DNA of 64,000 bases from Streptomyces sp. NBC_00102 (GCF_026343115.1 NZ_JAPEMC010000001.1:3410001-3474000); one strand, 5' to 3'; shown: positions 1 to 9,000, numbered from the stretch's first letter. The notes: generated from the letters alone by a model not told the origin. Translations and numbers: made by a program.

Positions 1-74
1 CTCTGTCGAATATATTTGCGGCTACACGCTGTGAGAGGGTTTAGCTGCAGTGCGTGAACACGAAGGGGGTCCAT

Positions 75-1055
75 ATGTGCCAAAAAACGGACGAGGTGCA
101 GCAAAGTGAAAACATTCACGTGTGTGCCCTGGGGGTCGCCGCCTATCGGTCGGCCCTGAAGACCGGCAGCATCACGGGCGAGGTGCCGGACTGCGTCGTC
201 CAGCTGGGTCTGCTCCGCGAAGGGGCCCACTCGGCGGACGGGCTCATTCCTGTTCCCCCGGACGTGGCTCTGTTCGGGCTCACCCAGCCCATCGAGCGCT
301 CGATCCTGAACAGCCAGCACCAGCTGGCCTCGCTCCGCGTCGAGGCCTCGCGCATGGAGAGCGTCTACATGGAGGCCCTCCACGAGGAGGGCGAGGGCGA
401 GACGGTCCGGCGGCTGACCGGTGCCGACGTCATCAGCGCCGCGCTGGAGCAGGCGGTCAACTCCTGCACCACGGAGCTCCTCACGATGCAGCCGGGCGGC
501 GGCCGGTCCGAGGCGCTGCTCACCGAGGCGATAGCACGCGACCGCGAGCTGGGCGCACGCGGCGTACGGCAGCGGACCCTCTATCAGCACTCGGTACGCC
601 AGCACGACGCGACGCTCGCCTACATCGAGCAGGTGACGGCCGTCGGCGCCGAGATACGCACCGTCGACGAGCTGTTCGACCGCGTGATCGTGTGCGACCG
701 GAAGATCGCCTTCATCCCCGGCGTCGAGAAGCGCAGCACCTCGGCGCTGGCCATCCGCAACCCGGGCATCGTCCAGCACCTCGTCAAAGCCTTCGAGTAC
801 GTCTGGTCCGGCGCCGAACCGGTCGCCATGAATCCGCGCATCCTGCGGCCCGACAGTCTCGGTGAGGCCATACACCAGTCCGTCCTCAGACTGCTGGTGA
901 CCGGCCATCCGGACAAGGTCATCGCCAACCGGCTCGGCATCAGCGTCCGTTCCGTCGCCAACCACGTGAAGCGGGCGTCGGAGGCCCAGGGCAGCAAGAG
1001 CCGGGCGGAGCTGGGGTATTCACTGGCCTTGCAGGGGATGAGGGTCGAGAGGTAG
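75..1055 (+). CDS. LuxR-type helix-turn-helix transcriptional regulator
   Basis: A 326-residue regulator of a type common in Streptomyces: a long N-terminal region of no recognised fold and a C-terminal LuxR-like helix-turn-helix (roughly the last 60 residues, containing VIANRLGISVRSVANHVKRAS). The middle part resembles the phospholipase-D-like or TrmB-like sensor segment of related actinobacterial regulators, but I see no catalytic motif. I chose the ATG at 75 because GAAGGGGG lies 5-8 bases upstream; a GTG at 54 in the same frame is possible. It is monocistronic and is followed by two strong hairpins facing the convergent glycosidase gene. Target genes and ligand cannot be told from the sequence. 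Confidence 0.85.
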   Translation: MCQKTDEVQQSENIHVCALGVAAYRSALKTGSITGEVPDCVVQLGLLREGAHSADGLIPVPPDVALFGLTQPIERSILNSQHQLASLRVEASRMESVYMEALHEEGEGETVRRLTGADVISAALEQAVNSCTTELLTMQPGGGRSEALLTEAIARDRELGARGVRQRTLYQHSVRQHDATLAYIEQVTAVGAEIRTVDELFDRVIVCDRKIAFIPGVEKRSTSALAIRNPGIVQHLVKAFEYVWSGAEPVAMNPRILRPDSLGEAIHQSVLRLLVTGHPDKVIANRLGISVRSVANHVKRASEAQGSKSRAELGYSLALQGMRVER

Positions 1056-1176
1056 CGGGCCGGCGTCTCGCGCTCGGGGATCGGTCCGTCCCCTGCCGCA
1101 CCGCGCGGGTTGCCGTCGACGAGGCCGGCACCCCCCGCGTGCCGCCGGGACCGCGCGGCCCGCGGTCGGGGCCGCA

Positions 1177-1223
1177 CGCACGTCTGCCCCGGTCCGAGGG
1201 GTTCGGACCGGGGCAGACGTGCG
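1177..1223. terminator. 21-bp hairpin between convergent genes
   Basis: Perfect inverted repeat: left arm 1177-1197, 5-base loop, right arm 1203-1223. It sits between the LuxR-type gene and the convergent GH3 gene. There is no T-run, so it would act as an I-shaped terminator of the kind usual in Streptomyces, in both directions. Confidence 0.75.
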
Positions 1224-1236
1224 CAGGTGCGGGAAG

Positions 1237-1272
1237 GCGGGGCGGCGGCACCGGCCGGTGCCGCCGCCCCGC
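1237..1272. terminator. 36-bp perfect palindrome, second terminator hairpin
   Basis: A perfect palindrome of 18-base arms with no loop, centred at 1254/1255 and almost pure GC. It follows the 1177-1223 hairpin and precedes the end of the GH3 gene, so the pair probably forms a double bidirectional terminator. Confidence 0.6.
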
Positions 1273-1322
1273 GGGGCTTCCGTGGCCCGGTGCCCCCCGG
1301 GGGGAGTCACCGGACCGGTGGA

Positions 1323-4300
1323 TCAGTGTCCCGAGTGGCCCTTGTCGTGGCCGTTCTCGTGGCCCTTGCCGTTCGAGCCGTGGCCCTTGCCGTCGTTGTT
1401 CTTCGAGACCTTGCCCAGCTTCGCGGTGACCGCGGGCTCCAGGTTCTTGAACTGCGAGGTGTACGGGCCGACCTTGATGCCCTTCACGCCGTTCAGGCCG
1501 GCGAGCTCCTCGAACGCCGAGCTCTGCGAGGCGGTGGTGAGGACGCGGATCGCGCTGCGCTGGAGGTCGCCGAGGCGCAGCGGGTAGCCCTGGGCGGGGT
1601 AGTCGCCCTTGATCGCGACGGTGTAGGCGACCACCGGGCTGCTGTCGTCACCGGCCGTGGCGTGCTGGACGTTCGTCAGGCTGATGCCGGCCTTCTGGGC
1701 GGCGGTCAGACCGGCGGCGCTCGGGTCGAGCAGTGCGGCGACTGCCTTGTACGCGGCGTCGACCGAGGCGTACTTCGCGTTCGCGGTGAACACCTGGTTG
1801 TTATACGCGTCCCGGACGGTCTCGCCGGACAGCGGGGTCTTCGACAGGTCGGTCTTGGCGTCGACGGTGGTGTTCAGGGTCGTACCACCGGTGGCCGACG
1901 GCGTGAAGCCGCCGAACTGCCAGGTGTAGGAGGTGCGGGTGGTGGTGACGGTCCGGTTGTACACGGGCAGGCCCGTGACGTCGGTGGTCGGCGCCACCTG
2001 CTTGATGGCGTTGATGACCTCGGCCGGGTTGCCACCGGGCTCGATGAGGTCGTTGCCGGCGTACATCGAGGTCAGCGAGCCGTGGCTGCCGCCCCAGTCC
2101 GACATGACCGTGCCCTTGTAGCCCCACTCGCCGCGCAGCAGGTCGGTGAGCAGGTCGTAGTTGCTCGCCGTCCAGGTGCCGTTGATCTTGTTGTAGGAGC
2201 TCATCACCGACATCGGCTGGGCGGCCTTGACCGCGATCTCGAAGCCCTTGAGCTCGATCTCGCGCAGCGTGCGCTCACCGATCACCGAGTTGCTGGTGGT
2301 GCGGTTGGTCTCCTGCGAGTTCTCGGCGAAGTGCTTGATCGTCACGCCGACGCCGGGGATGGACTGGACGCCCTCGGTGGTGGCCGCGGCGGTCAGGCCG
2401 GAGACCAGCGGGTCCTCCGAGTAGTACTCGAAGTTGCGGCCGTTGAGCGGGTCGCGGTGGATGTTCATGCCCGGCGCGAGCCAGAGCTGGACGCCGTACT
2501 CCTGCATCTCCTCACCGACGGCCGTACCGACCTCGGCGACCAGGCCGCGGTCCCAGCTCTGGGCGAGCAGGGTGCCGACGGGCCAGGCGGTGCCGAACTG
2601 GTAGGTGGCGGCGTCGCCCGTGCCGATCTGCTGCGTGAGGCGGAGGCCGGCGGGGCCGTCCGACAGCGCCATGCCGGGGATGCCGAGCTTCTCGTAGTTC
2701 GGCGTGGTGTAACCGGCGGCGCCCTTGGCGGTGAGCGTGGTGCCCGCGGCGCTGGAGCCCTCGACGATGTCGGCGAGCTGGGAGACGCTCAGGCCGGCGA
2801 CGAACTGCTCCATGGTCGCCTTGCCCTTGGCGACGTCGTACAGGGTGGTCGCCGTGTTCGTGGACACGTGCTTGACCTGCTCACCGGTCTTCGGGGCGTA
2901 CGCCGAACCGGTGCCCTCCCAGTTCTTCTGCTTCGGGTCGAGGTAGACCGTGGTGGAAGAGATCTTGTCGCCGTCGAGGGCGTAGTAAGGGGAGGAGGAG
3001 TCGACCGAGACGTTCTGCTGGTACGGCGACGCCTTCTTCTCCGTACGGAACGAGGACGGGTTCAGCTTGATCCGGTCGGCCCGCGCGATCTCCGACTTCT
3101 CACCCGGGTAGGTGTAGAAGTCGGAGGTGGAGCTGGTGAGCTCGGTGGCGGGCTTCTGGTCGTTCAGCTCGGTGTGGTCCTGCTCGGTGACCACGGACTT
3201 CGCGAGGTTGAGGCGGGCCGCGACGTGCGTGTTGCGGGAGGAGTTGCCGACGCGCACCACGTAGTCGCCGGCGTCCAGGACGTAGGCCGCGCGGGACTCG
3301 TCGTAGGAGGCGAGCGAGGTGGTGTCGAAGCTGATCGTCACCGTCTGGGACTGGCCGGGGGCGAGGTTGTCGGTCTTCGCGTAGCCGGTGAGCTGCTGGT
3401 ACGCCTTGTCGAGCCCGGTCTGCGGGGCCGACACGTAGACCTGGACGACCTCCTTGCCGGAGTAGGTGTGCCCGGTGTTGGTGACCTTGGCGGTGACCTT
3501 GACGGTCTTGGCGTCGGCCTTGACCTGCTGCGCCTTGATGTCGAAGTCGGTGTACGACTGGCCGTAGCCGAACTCGTAGTTGACGACGCTCGACGGGTCG
3601 GCGGGGTTGAGCTTCTTGTAGAGCGAGTCGAAGTAGCGGTAACCGACGTAGATGCCCTCGGAGTACTGCTCCGTCAGCGGGTCGTTGTCGTTCTTCCCGA
3701 ACGTGGCGGACGCCGGGTAGTACGAGTACTGCGAGGCCCAGGTGTCGGTGAGCTTGCCCGACGGGGTGACGGTGCCGTTCAGCACCTCGGTGAGGGCGGC
3801 GCCGCTCTCCTGGCCGGCCTGGCTCATCAGCAGCAGCGCGTCGAGCGCCTGGCCGCCGGGAGCGTCCTTGACCTCGCTGTTGATCTGCTGGAAGAACGAG
3901 GTGTCGACGATGCCGCCGGTGTTCAGCACCACGACGACGCGCTTGTACGTCTGGCCGAGCAGCTTCAGGTTGGCGCGCTCGATGTCGGTGAGCTGGTAGT
4001 CGCCCTTGCCGGAGGTGCGGTCCGAACCTTCGCCGGAGTTCCTCGCCACGACGAAGACCGCGGTGTCGGTGGCGGCCGAGGGCGCCACGTTGGCGGCGGT
4101 CAGCGGCTGCTCGACGGAGGCGTAGTCGACGGTCGAGCCGAAGGTGCTGCCCGTCGCGCTGGCCGGGTACTTGGTGTCGTACGCCTGGGTCATCGCGGAC
4201 CAGTAGGCGTCGCTGGTGGTGACCTTGTAGCCGGCGTCGGTCAGGCCCTGGCGGGCGGAGATCGTGTACCGGTTGTTGACGTTGCCCGAGCCAGTACCGC

Positions 4301-4583
4301 CCTTGACGGTCTTGTAGGCACCGACACCGAAGAGCGCGACGTTGCCCTTTTTGGCGATCGGGAGCGCGTGGTCGTGGTTTTCGAGAAGGACCATGCCCTG
4401 GGTGGCGGCTTCCCGCGACAGCGCCGCGTTCTTCAGCTCCAGCGCAGCCGGGTTGGGGTCGGAGGTGGCCGCGGAGGCCGCGGGAACTCCGGTGAAGACG
4501 ATGCCGGCGACGACCGCGGTGGCAGCGGCGATCGCGATGGCCCGGCCTCGGCGCGCACCTCTGGGGAGACGTGTGGTGTACAT
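1323..4583 (-). CDS. Secreted glycoside hydrolase family 3 protein, permuted domain order
   Basis: A 1086-residue exported beta-glycosidase of family GH3. The N-terminus is a signal peptide with an arginine-rich start, an alanine/valine core and an ASAAT-like cleavage site near residue 39. The domains are in inverted order: the GH3 C-terminal-type domain comes first (about 75-310, VALFGVGAYK), then a fibronectin-III-like domain (about 340-440), then the catalytic barrel (about 600-880) with SDGPAGLRL near 637, KHFAENSQE near 755 and the nucleophile motif MSDWGG near 828. Inverted GH3 enzymes are known, for example in rumen bacteria. The last 20 residues are rich in Gly, Lys and His. GAGAGGA precedes the ATG. 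It diverges from a ROK regulator, the likely sugar-responsive controller. The exact substrate is not predictable; beta-glucosidase or related activity is likely. Confidence 0.9.
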   Translation of the reverse strand: MYTTRLPRGARRGRAIAIAAATAVVAGIVFTGVPAASAATSDPNPAALELKNAALSREAATQGMVLLENHDHALPIAKKGNVALFGVGAYKTVKGGTGSGNVNNRYTISARQGLTDAGYKVTTSDAYWSAMTQAYDTKYPASATGSTFGSTVDYASVEQPLTAANVAPSAATDTAVFVVARNSGEGSDRTSGKGDYQLTDIERANLKLLGQTYKRVVVVLNTGGIVDTSFFQQINSEVKDAPGGQALDALLLMSQAGQESGAALTEVLNGTVTPSGKLTDTWASQYSYYPASATFGKNDNDPLTEQYSEGIYVGYRYFDSLYKKLNPADPSSVVNYEFGYGQSYTDFDIKAQQVKADAKTVKVTAKVTNTGHTYSGKEVVQVYVSAPQTGLDKAYQQLTGYAKTDNLAPGQSQTVTISFDTTSLASYDESRAAYVLDAGDYVVRVGNSSRNTHVAARLNLAKSVVTEQDHTELNDQKPATELTSSTSDFYTYPGEKSEIARADRIKLNPSSFRTEKKASPYQQNVSVDSSSPYYALDGDKISSTTVYLDPKQKNWEGTGSAYAPKTGEQVKHVSTNTATTLYDVAKGKATMEQFVAGLSVSQLADIVEGSSAAGTTLTAKGAAGYTTPNYEKLGIPGMALSDGPAGLRLTQQIGTGDAATYQFGTAWPVGTLLAQSWDRGLVAEVGTAVGEEMQEYGVQLWLAPGMNIHRDPLNGRNFEYYSEDPLVSGLTAAATTEGVQSIPGVGVTIKHFAENSQETNRTTSNSVIGERTLREIELKGFEIAVKAAQPMSVMSSYNKINGTWTASNYDLLTDLLRGEWGYKGTVMSDWGGSHGSLTSMYAGNDLIEPGGNPAEVINAIKQVAPTTDVTGLPVYNRTVTTTRTSYTWQFGGFTPSATGGTTLNTTVDAKTDLSKTPLSGETVRDAYNNQVFTANAKYASVDAAYKAVAALLDPSAAGLTAAQKAGISLTNVQHATAGDDSSPVVAYTVAIKGDYPAQGYPLRLGDLQRSAIRVLTTASQSSAFEELAGLNGVKGIKVGPYTSQFKNLEPAVTAKLGKVSKNNDGKGHGSNGKGHENGHDKGHSGH

Positions 4584-4696
4584 GTCAGTAAGTCCTCTCT
4601 CAACCGCAATGTCCAGATAGGAGGTTCACGCCGGACGGGCAAACCTCCTGCCCGGAGGTCTGCGGAAGGATCGTCCGCTCGGCGTGAGCTGAGCTG

Positions 4697-4725
4697 ACCC
4701 TAAGAGCGACCTTTTCTGTGGTCAA
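4697..4725 (-). promoter_or_regulatory. Vegetative-type promoter of the GH3 gene
   Basis: On the minus strand TTGACC (4720-4725) and TAGGGT (4697-4702) are separated by 17 bases, close to the Streptomyces housekeeping sigma consensus. The start codon at 4583 would then have a leader of about 105 bases. Confidence 0.6.
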
Positions 4726-4872
4726 TGGCAAAAACATGATGAGTTTCGCGAGGTTTTCGACCCTTGATTGGCTAAATGATGATCGGCTTCTCCCTCTGGT
4801 CGGACACCGTGACAGTGGGCGGACGTTCTGCTATAAGGGCACGTCAGAGGGGTTGTTGAGAGCGTTCGAGCC

Positions 4873-4888
4873 CCGGAACCGGTTCCGG
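4873..4888. promoter_or_regulatory. 16-bp palindrome, candidate operator (ROK or LacI type)
   Basis: CCGGAACCGGTTCCGG is a perfect palindrome inside the 503-base region between the divergent GH3 and ROK genes. It lies about 150 bases upstream of the GH3 promoter and 200 upstream of the ROK start. The rest of that intergenic region holds an AT-rich tract (about 4710-4800) and no convincing gene. Confidence 0.4.
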
Positions 4889-5074
4889 AGGGGTCGGACG
4901 GGGAAGGTGCCGTCGGCGTTCCGAGGAGGTTCATGTATCCAGAACTCGGTTCACAGGTTGTCGGAAACCAGGTCCCTCGGACGACTCCCGTGGCGGGCTA
5001 TTCGGTTACGGGCGGCGGCACTTGAGGGTGAACGGGAGTCGTCGCACACCCGCCGCGTACGGGCGGCATGACCT

Positions 5075-5080
5075 TAGGAT
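5075..5080 (+). promoter_or_regulatory. -10 hexamer TAGGAT, leaderless start of the ROK gene
   Basis: TAGGAT ends 6 bases before the ATG at 5087 and no Shine-Dalgarno sequence is present, so the transcript probably begins at or next to the start codon. No good -35 element is visible. Confidence 0.5.
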
Positions 5081-5086
5081 CTGCGC

Positions 5087-6250
5087 ATGCCCCAGACGCC
5101 AGCAGGCTCCTCGCCCCGCGACCGGACTCGCGAGGACGTCTTCCGGCACATCCAGTCGTCGGGTCATCTGACCCGTGCGCGGATCGTCGAACTCAGCGGG
5201 CTCTCCCGGAGCACCGTCAACCACGCGGTGGCACGGCTGCTCGCCGACGAACGCGTCACCGAGACACAGGCGGAGGGCGGCGGACCGGGCTCCGGCAGCG
5301 GCCGTCCCGCAGCGGTGCTCCGCGCCGTACCCCGGGACGGGGACGCCCCGGTGGCGGCCATCGACTTCGGTCACAACCACATCAACGTGGCCTTGGGCGA
5401 TTCCCTCGGCAGGCCCGTCGCCGAGGAACGGGTGGAGCTCGACGTCGATCTGCGTGCCGTCGAGGCGATCGACCGTGCGGCGGGGATGGTCGACGGACTG
5501 CGCGGATCGCTCGGGATCGACCGGCTCGGTGCCGTCGTCGCCGGAGTGCCCGGTCCGCTCGACACCGGATCAGGGCTGGTCCGCTCCCCCACCATCCTGT
5601 CGAGCTGGGTGGGCCTCGCTCCCCGCAAGGAGCTGGAACAGCGCCTCGGCGTACCCGTGCACGCGGAGAACGACGCCCTCCTCGGCGCGTACGGAGAACT
5701 GCACCTCGGCGTCGGCCGCTGCTACAACGACTTCCTCTACGTCAAGGTCTCGCACGGCATCGGGGCGGGCATCGTCGTCGGCGGAGCGCCCTACCGAGGG
5801 GCGCTGGGGTATGCGGGCGAGATCGGGCACACCCAGCTGCCGGGCCACACCGAGATGTGCCGCTGCGGTAACCGGGGCTGCCTGGAGACCGTGGTGTCGG
5901 TCTCCGCCCTCGCGGCGCAGATCGCCCACACCCATCCCGGAGTCGTGCCCGGTCCACGCTTCGCCACGCAGGTGAACGACCCCGTCACCGATCGAATCCT
6001 GGACGGCGCCGGCCGGACGCTCGGCGGCGTCCTCGCCTCGTTCTGCAACCTCCTCAACCCCTCGGCGCTGATCGTGGGCGGGGAACTGGGCACCTCCACC
6101 CGGGCACTCGTCGAAGGTGTCGCCACCGCGATCCGCCAGCACGCCCAGCCGGCCATCGCGGACGGGCTGGACATCCTCCCCGCCGGGCTCGGCACCCGGG
6201 CAGAGCTGCTGGGCGCGCTCCGGCTCGCCACCACGCTCGTACCGGAGTAG
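5087..6250 (+). CDS. ROK-family transcriptional regulator
   Basis: A 387-residue protein with an N-terminal winged helix-turn-helix (about 10-60, HLTRARIVELSGLSRSTVNH) and a ROK sugar-kinase-like domain. The ROK zinc site is clear: GHTEMCRCGNRGCLE around 258-273. The kinase phosphate loop (AIDFGHNHINVALGD) and a DxGSG-like turn are present, but presence of the HTH indicates a NagC/XylR-type regulator rather than a glucokinase. It diverges from the secreted GH3 enzyme, so it probably senses a sugar released by that enzyme and controls both genes (inference). The ATG appears leaderless. Confidence 0.9.
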   Translation: MPQTPAGSSPRDRTREDVFRHIQSSGHLTRARIVELSGLSRSTVNHAVARLLADERVTETQAEGGGPGSGSGRPAAVLRAVPRDGDAPVAAIDFGHNHINVALGDSLGRPVAEERVELDVDLRAVEAIDRAAGMVDGLRGSLGIDRLGAVVAGVPGPLDTGSGLVRSPTILSSWVGLAPRKELEQRLGVPVHAENDALLGAYGELHLGVGRCYNDFLYVKVSHGIGAGIVVGGAPYRGALGYAGEIGHTQLPGHTEMCRCGNRGCLETVVSVSALAAQIAHTHPGVVPGPRFATQVNDPVTDRILDGAGRTLGGVLASFCNLLNPSALIVGGELGTSTRALVEGVATAIRQHAQPAIADGLDILPAGLGTRAELLGALRLATTLVPE

Positions 6251-6316
6251 ACGGTGTCACCGGTGTCCGGCCGGCGGTCCCGCGCGGGTCGTCGGCGGGT
6301 CGCTTCGCGCGGGTCG

Positions 6317-7648
6317 TCAGCGGGGCGGCTCGGATGAGTCCTGGCGGCCGGGCAGGGCGGTGGTGGACGGGGAGAACTCGGTCCACTCGCCGAGGGGCAG
6401 CGCCTGGGGAACCGGTCCCGCGGAGGATGGCGCCACCCGCACGGCGAAGATCGTGGTGTCGTCCTGGAGCTGCCCGTAGACATGCCGCAGCATCCTGTCC
6501 CGCACGGCCCTGACCAGGCGGTACGGCGACTCGGCGAGCTGCGGGTCCTCGGTCACGGCCGCCTCCAGCGCCTCGGCCAGCGGGAAGAAATCGCCCGCCC
6601 GGTCACGGGCCTCCGTCACCCCGTCCGTGGTGAGCAGCAGGGTCTCGTCATCCGCTACGCGTACCCGGTACGGCCCCGCGGACCGGTCCGACGCCGGGGC
6701 CAGCTCGTTGAGGCCGAGCGGGAGCCTGCCGCGGTCGCCGTCCAGCCGGCGGACGCCGCGCGCGCTGACCGCGAAGGGTGGATCGTGCCCGAAGTTGATG
6801 ACGTCGACGTACCCGCCGGTCGAACCGGGCGCCGGGAAATCCAGCAGCACGGCGGTGGCGAACCGGTCGCCGTCCTTGTAACCCATCGCCTGCTCGTACA
6901 GACGGTTGCGCTCCATCCGGATCTCCATGCGCTCGGCCACGACTCGCAGGTCCGGCTGGTGGAACCCGGCCTCACGGAAGGTGCCCAGCAGGTTGGCGGC
7001 GACCGCCACGGCTCCCAGGCCCTTGCCCTGTACGTCGCCCAGCAGTGCGCGGGTTCCCCAAGGGCTCGGCTGGACGTCGTAGAAGTCGCCGCCGAGCCGG
7101 GCTTCCGCGTCCGCGGGCAGGTAGATGTGCGCGTGGAGCAGCCCGCCCCAGCTGGGCGGGAGCGGTCGGATCACGGTCGCCCGCGTGGTGTCCGCCACGT
7201 TCCGGACGGCGAGCGCGCGCCGCTCCCCCCGGCGGCGCAGCCAGGCGGCCGCCACGGCGAGCAGTCCGCCCATGGAGACGAGGATGAAGTCGGGCAGTCC
7301 CGCCCGGTACTCGTGCTCCCACGCCTGGTCGATTCCCCGGTACGCGATCACCGCGGCGACCGCGAACAGCGCGGTGGTCCCGACCGGGCAGAGAGCGGCG
7401 GCCACGACCGGTACCACCACGAGCCAGGACAGCACCCGGAAGTCGCCCGAGGTGTTCCAGTCGGCGAAGCAGACGACCACGAGCAGAGCGAGTGGCAGCA
7501 GCCAGCCGAGCCGTCTGCGGGGCCGCCCCAGGACCACCACCACGGCCCGGTCCAGCAGAGGCTGACGCCGGAGGAACCCGCTTCCCTGGGGGGTGGATAC
7601 CGGGTCGGACTCCGGTGGGGTGGCCTGCTGAGAAGAGCTGGAGGGCAC
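6317..7648 (-). CDS. Membrane PP2C-type (SpoIIE/RsbU) serine phosphatase
   Basis: A 443-residue protein. The first 140 residues contain about four membrane helices. The cytoplasmic C-terminal half is a SpoIIE-type PP2C phosphatase with the metal-binding motifs GGDFYD (about 187), GDVQGKG (about 204), TDGVTEARD (about 348) and DDTT near 405. Such enzymes usually dephosphorylate anti-anti-sigma factors in partner-switching circuits; no partner gene is adjacent, although an RsbW-like kinase lies at 61956-62405. No PAS or GAF sensor is present, so the membrane part would be the sensor. The start is GTG with a weak ribosome binding site, so the N-terminus is uncertain. Confidence 0.88.
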   Translation of the reverse strand: MPSSSSQQATPPESDPVSTPQGSGFLRRQPLLDRAVVVVLGRPRRRLGWLLPLALLVVVCFADWNTSGDFRVLSWLVVVPVVAAALCPVGTTALFAVAAVIAYRGIDQAWEHEYRAGLPDFILVSMGGLLAVAAAWLRRRGERRALAVRNVADTTRATVIRPLPPSWGGLLHAHIYLPADAEARLGGDFYDVQPSPWGTRALLGDVQGKGLGAVAVAANLLGTFREAGFHQPDLRVVAERMEIRMERNRLYEQAMGYKDGDRFATAVLLDFPAPGSTGGYVDVINFGHDPPFAVSARGVRRLDGDRGRLPLGLNELAPASDRSAGPYRVRVADDETLLLTTDGVTEARDRAGDFFPLAEALEAAVTEDPQLAESPYRLVRAVRDRMLRHVYGQLQDDTTIFAVRVAPSSAGPVPQALPLGEWTEFSPSTTALPGRQDSSEPPR

Positions 7649-7747
7649 CTGGCCAGCGAATCACGGTCCACGACGCCCCGCATCCGCGCGGTCGGGCGAT
7701 CCTGCCCCCGCGCCGATCGGATGCTCCGGGGCCGTACCCGAGGCCGG

Positions 7748-7787
7748 ATGCCGGACACGACCGAGGGATGCCGGACACGACCGAGGG
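7748..7787. repeat. 20-bp tandem duplication
   Basis: Two perfect adjacent copies of ATGCCGGACACGACCGAGGG (7748-7767 and 7768-7787) in the non-coding stretch upstream of the phosphatase gene. The second copy runs into a hairpin at 7781-7824. Confidence 0.8.
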
Positions 7788-7824
7788 GCGCCGGACGACA
7801 CGGTGGTCGTCGGGCGCCCCTCGG
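7781..7824. terminator. GC-rich hairpin
   Basis: Arms CCGAGGGGCGCC (7781-7792) and GGCGCCCCTCGG (7813-7824) pair perfectly; inner bases extend the stem with one mismatch. It lies downstream of the DUF5324 gene, read leftward, and would terminate that transcript before the phosphatase gene. Confidence 0.5.
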
Positions 7825-7874
7825 TGGAGCGGACACGGTGGAGCGGGAACGATGACGAGCGGGAGGGTGCGGCC

Positions 7875-7930
7875 GTTTCACGGTTCACGGTTCACGGTTC
7901 ACGGTTCACGTTTCACGTTTCACGTGAAAC
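7875..7930. promoter_or_regulatory. parS: parS centromere site with a seven-unit heptamer half-site array
   Basis: The 14-base parS core of Streptomyces, GTTTCACGTGAAAC, is perfect at 7917-7930. It is preceded without interruption by seven 7-base units: TTTCACG at 7876, GTTCACG at 7883, 7890, 7897 and 7904, and TTTCACG at 7911 and 7918, the last being the left half of the site itself. ParB binds parS in Streptomyces and clusters of such sites surround oriC. The array reads as repeated copies of one parS half-site in a single orientation, which I have not seen in ordinary parS sites. Confidence 0.9.
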
Positions 7931-7960
7931 ACCGAACGGCGCGGAGGGACCGGGTCGTGG

Positions 7961-8671
7961 TCAGGGCTGGTCGCCGCGGTTCTTCCCGTTCGGGTCGCCG
8001 GCCTCGGCGTCCGCCTGCGTGGTCCTGATCCCGGTGTCCAGGTCGGTGCCGTCGACCGAGGTCAGGGGCGACTGGGCGTCGCCGGCCGCGGTGGGCTCGG
8101 AGGGCTCCACCAGCCAGTCCGGGTTGGCCTGCCGGTCCCACCAGCGCCAGGCGGCGCAGGCGCCGGCAGTGACCAGCGAGAGGACGAGGATTCCCTTGAA
8201 GAGCCGGCCGGACTTCGCGCGGCACGCGTTCTTCTTGGCGAGCCGGTTGATGTCCTTGGCGGTGACCTGGCCGCGCAGTGCGGCCAGCGCCGCCGCGCTG
8301 CGTACCTGGGCCTCCGCGGCGACCGGTGTGGCGGCGGCCACCGCGTACTCGAAGCGGGGGACCGTGTAACCGGCCGCGTTCTTCGCCGCCTTGTGGGTTC
8401 GTACGACGGCGACCCGGGCGGCGTCGTCGACCTTCGGGGGTACGTGGGCCAGGGCCTGGTCGATGCGGGGCGCGACATGCGCGACGTACTGCACACGGGC
8501 CTGCTGTGCTGCTGCCGACACCTTGGGTGCGAGGCGCACGCGAGCCTCGTTGGCGTAGTGCGCGGCCTGGATCTTGGCTGTGTCGGCGTAGGGCGCCACC
8601 ACTTCCGCGGCGTGCTGCGCGCTTTCCTTCGCCGAGTCGGTTGCGGCGCGCACGCTGTCGATGCGGGTCAC
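7961..8671 (-). CDS. DUF5324 family membrane-anchored protein
   Basis: A 236-residue protein of the streptomycete DUF5324 family, function unknown. It begins MTRIDSVRAATDSAKES-like from a GTG at 8671, which has a strong AAGGAGGAGG ribosome binding site. The first 130 residues are alanine-rich and amphipathic, probably helical. One membrane segment lies near residues 160-180 (FKGILVLSLVTAGACAAWRWW), followed by a polar tail of about 55 residues. It diverges from the cyclophilin gene and its end is 30 bases from parS. Confidence 0.85.
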   Translation of the reverse strand: MTRIDSVRAATDSAKESAQHAAEVVAPYADTAKIQAAHYANEARVRLAPKVSAAAQQARVQYVAHVAPRIDQALAHVPPKVDDAARVAVVRTHKAAKNAAGYTVPRFEYAVAAATPVAAEAQVRSAAALAALRGQVTAKDINRLAKKNACRAKSGRLFKGILVLSLVTAGACAAWRWWDRQANPDWLVEPSEPTAAGDAQSPLTSVDGTDLDTGIRTTQADAEAGDPNGKNRGDQP

Positions 8672-9000
8672 GGGATCCTCCTCCTTGGTGGCGGGTAGGT
8701 ACTCCGCCTGTCCGCCCATGCGGAAATCATGCCTGCGGGGGTACTGCGCGGCATGCGGGACGGGCATCCGGGTCATGGGACAAATGCGGTCAATCCGATT
8801 CGTGGAGTGCGTGGACGACGATGCCACGGTTCCGGTGGAGGCGCGTCGTACGGGCGCCCGCACGGCCGGGTGTGTCCCGGCGAAGCATCCGGACGGGGCA
8901 CGGGGAGAAGTGCCGTCCGCGGTCACCGCCCGGGAAGAGTCCGCCGTGCGAGGATCGGGGAGTTTCACCGCGCAGACCGAGGATTGATGGAAGGCAGACC
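8672..9000. other. Intergenic region between divergent DUF5324 and ppiA genes
   Basis: 329 bases that must carry two promoters. Apart from the ribosome binding site AAGGAGGAGG for the leftward gene and GGAAGG for ppiA, I see no convincing -35/-10 pair, repeat or operator. Confidence 0.5.

Noticed and set aside
1110..4697. A 1195-codon open frame on the plus strand
   Set aside because: It runs antisense to the GH3 gene, has composition typical of GC-rich shadow frames and no recognisable domain.
4718..5071. A 117-codon open frame between the GH3 and ROK genes
   Set aside because: No ribosome binding site, no domain, lies over the AT-rich promoter region.
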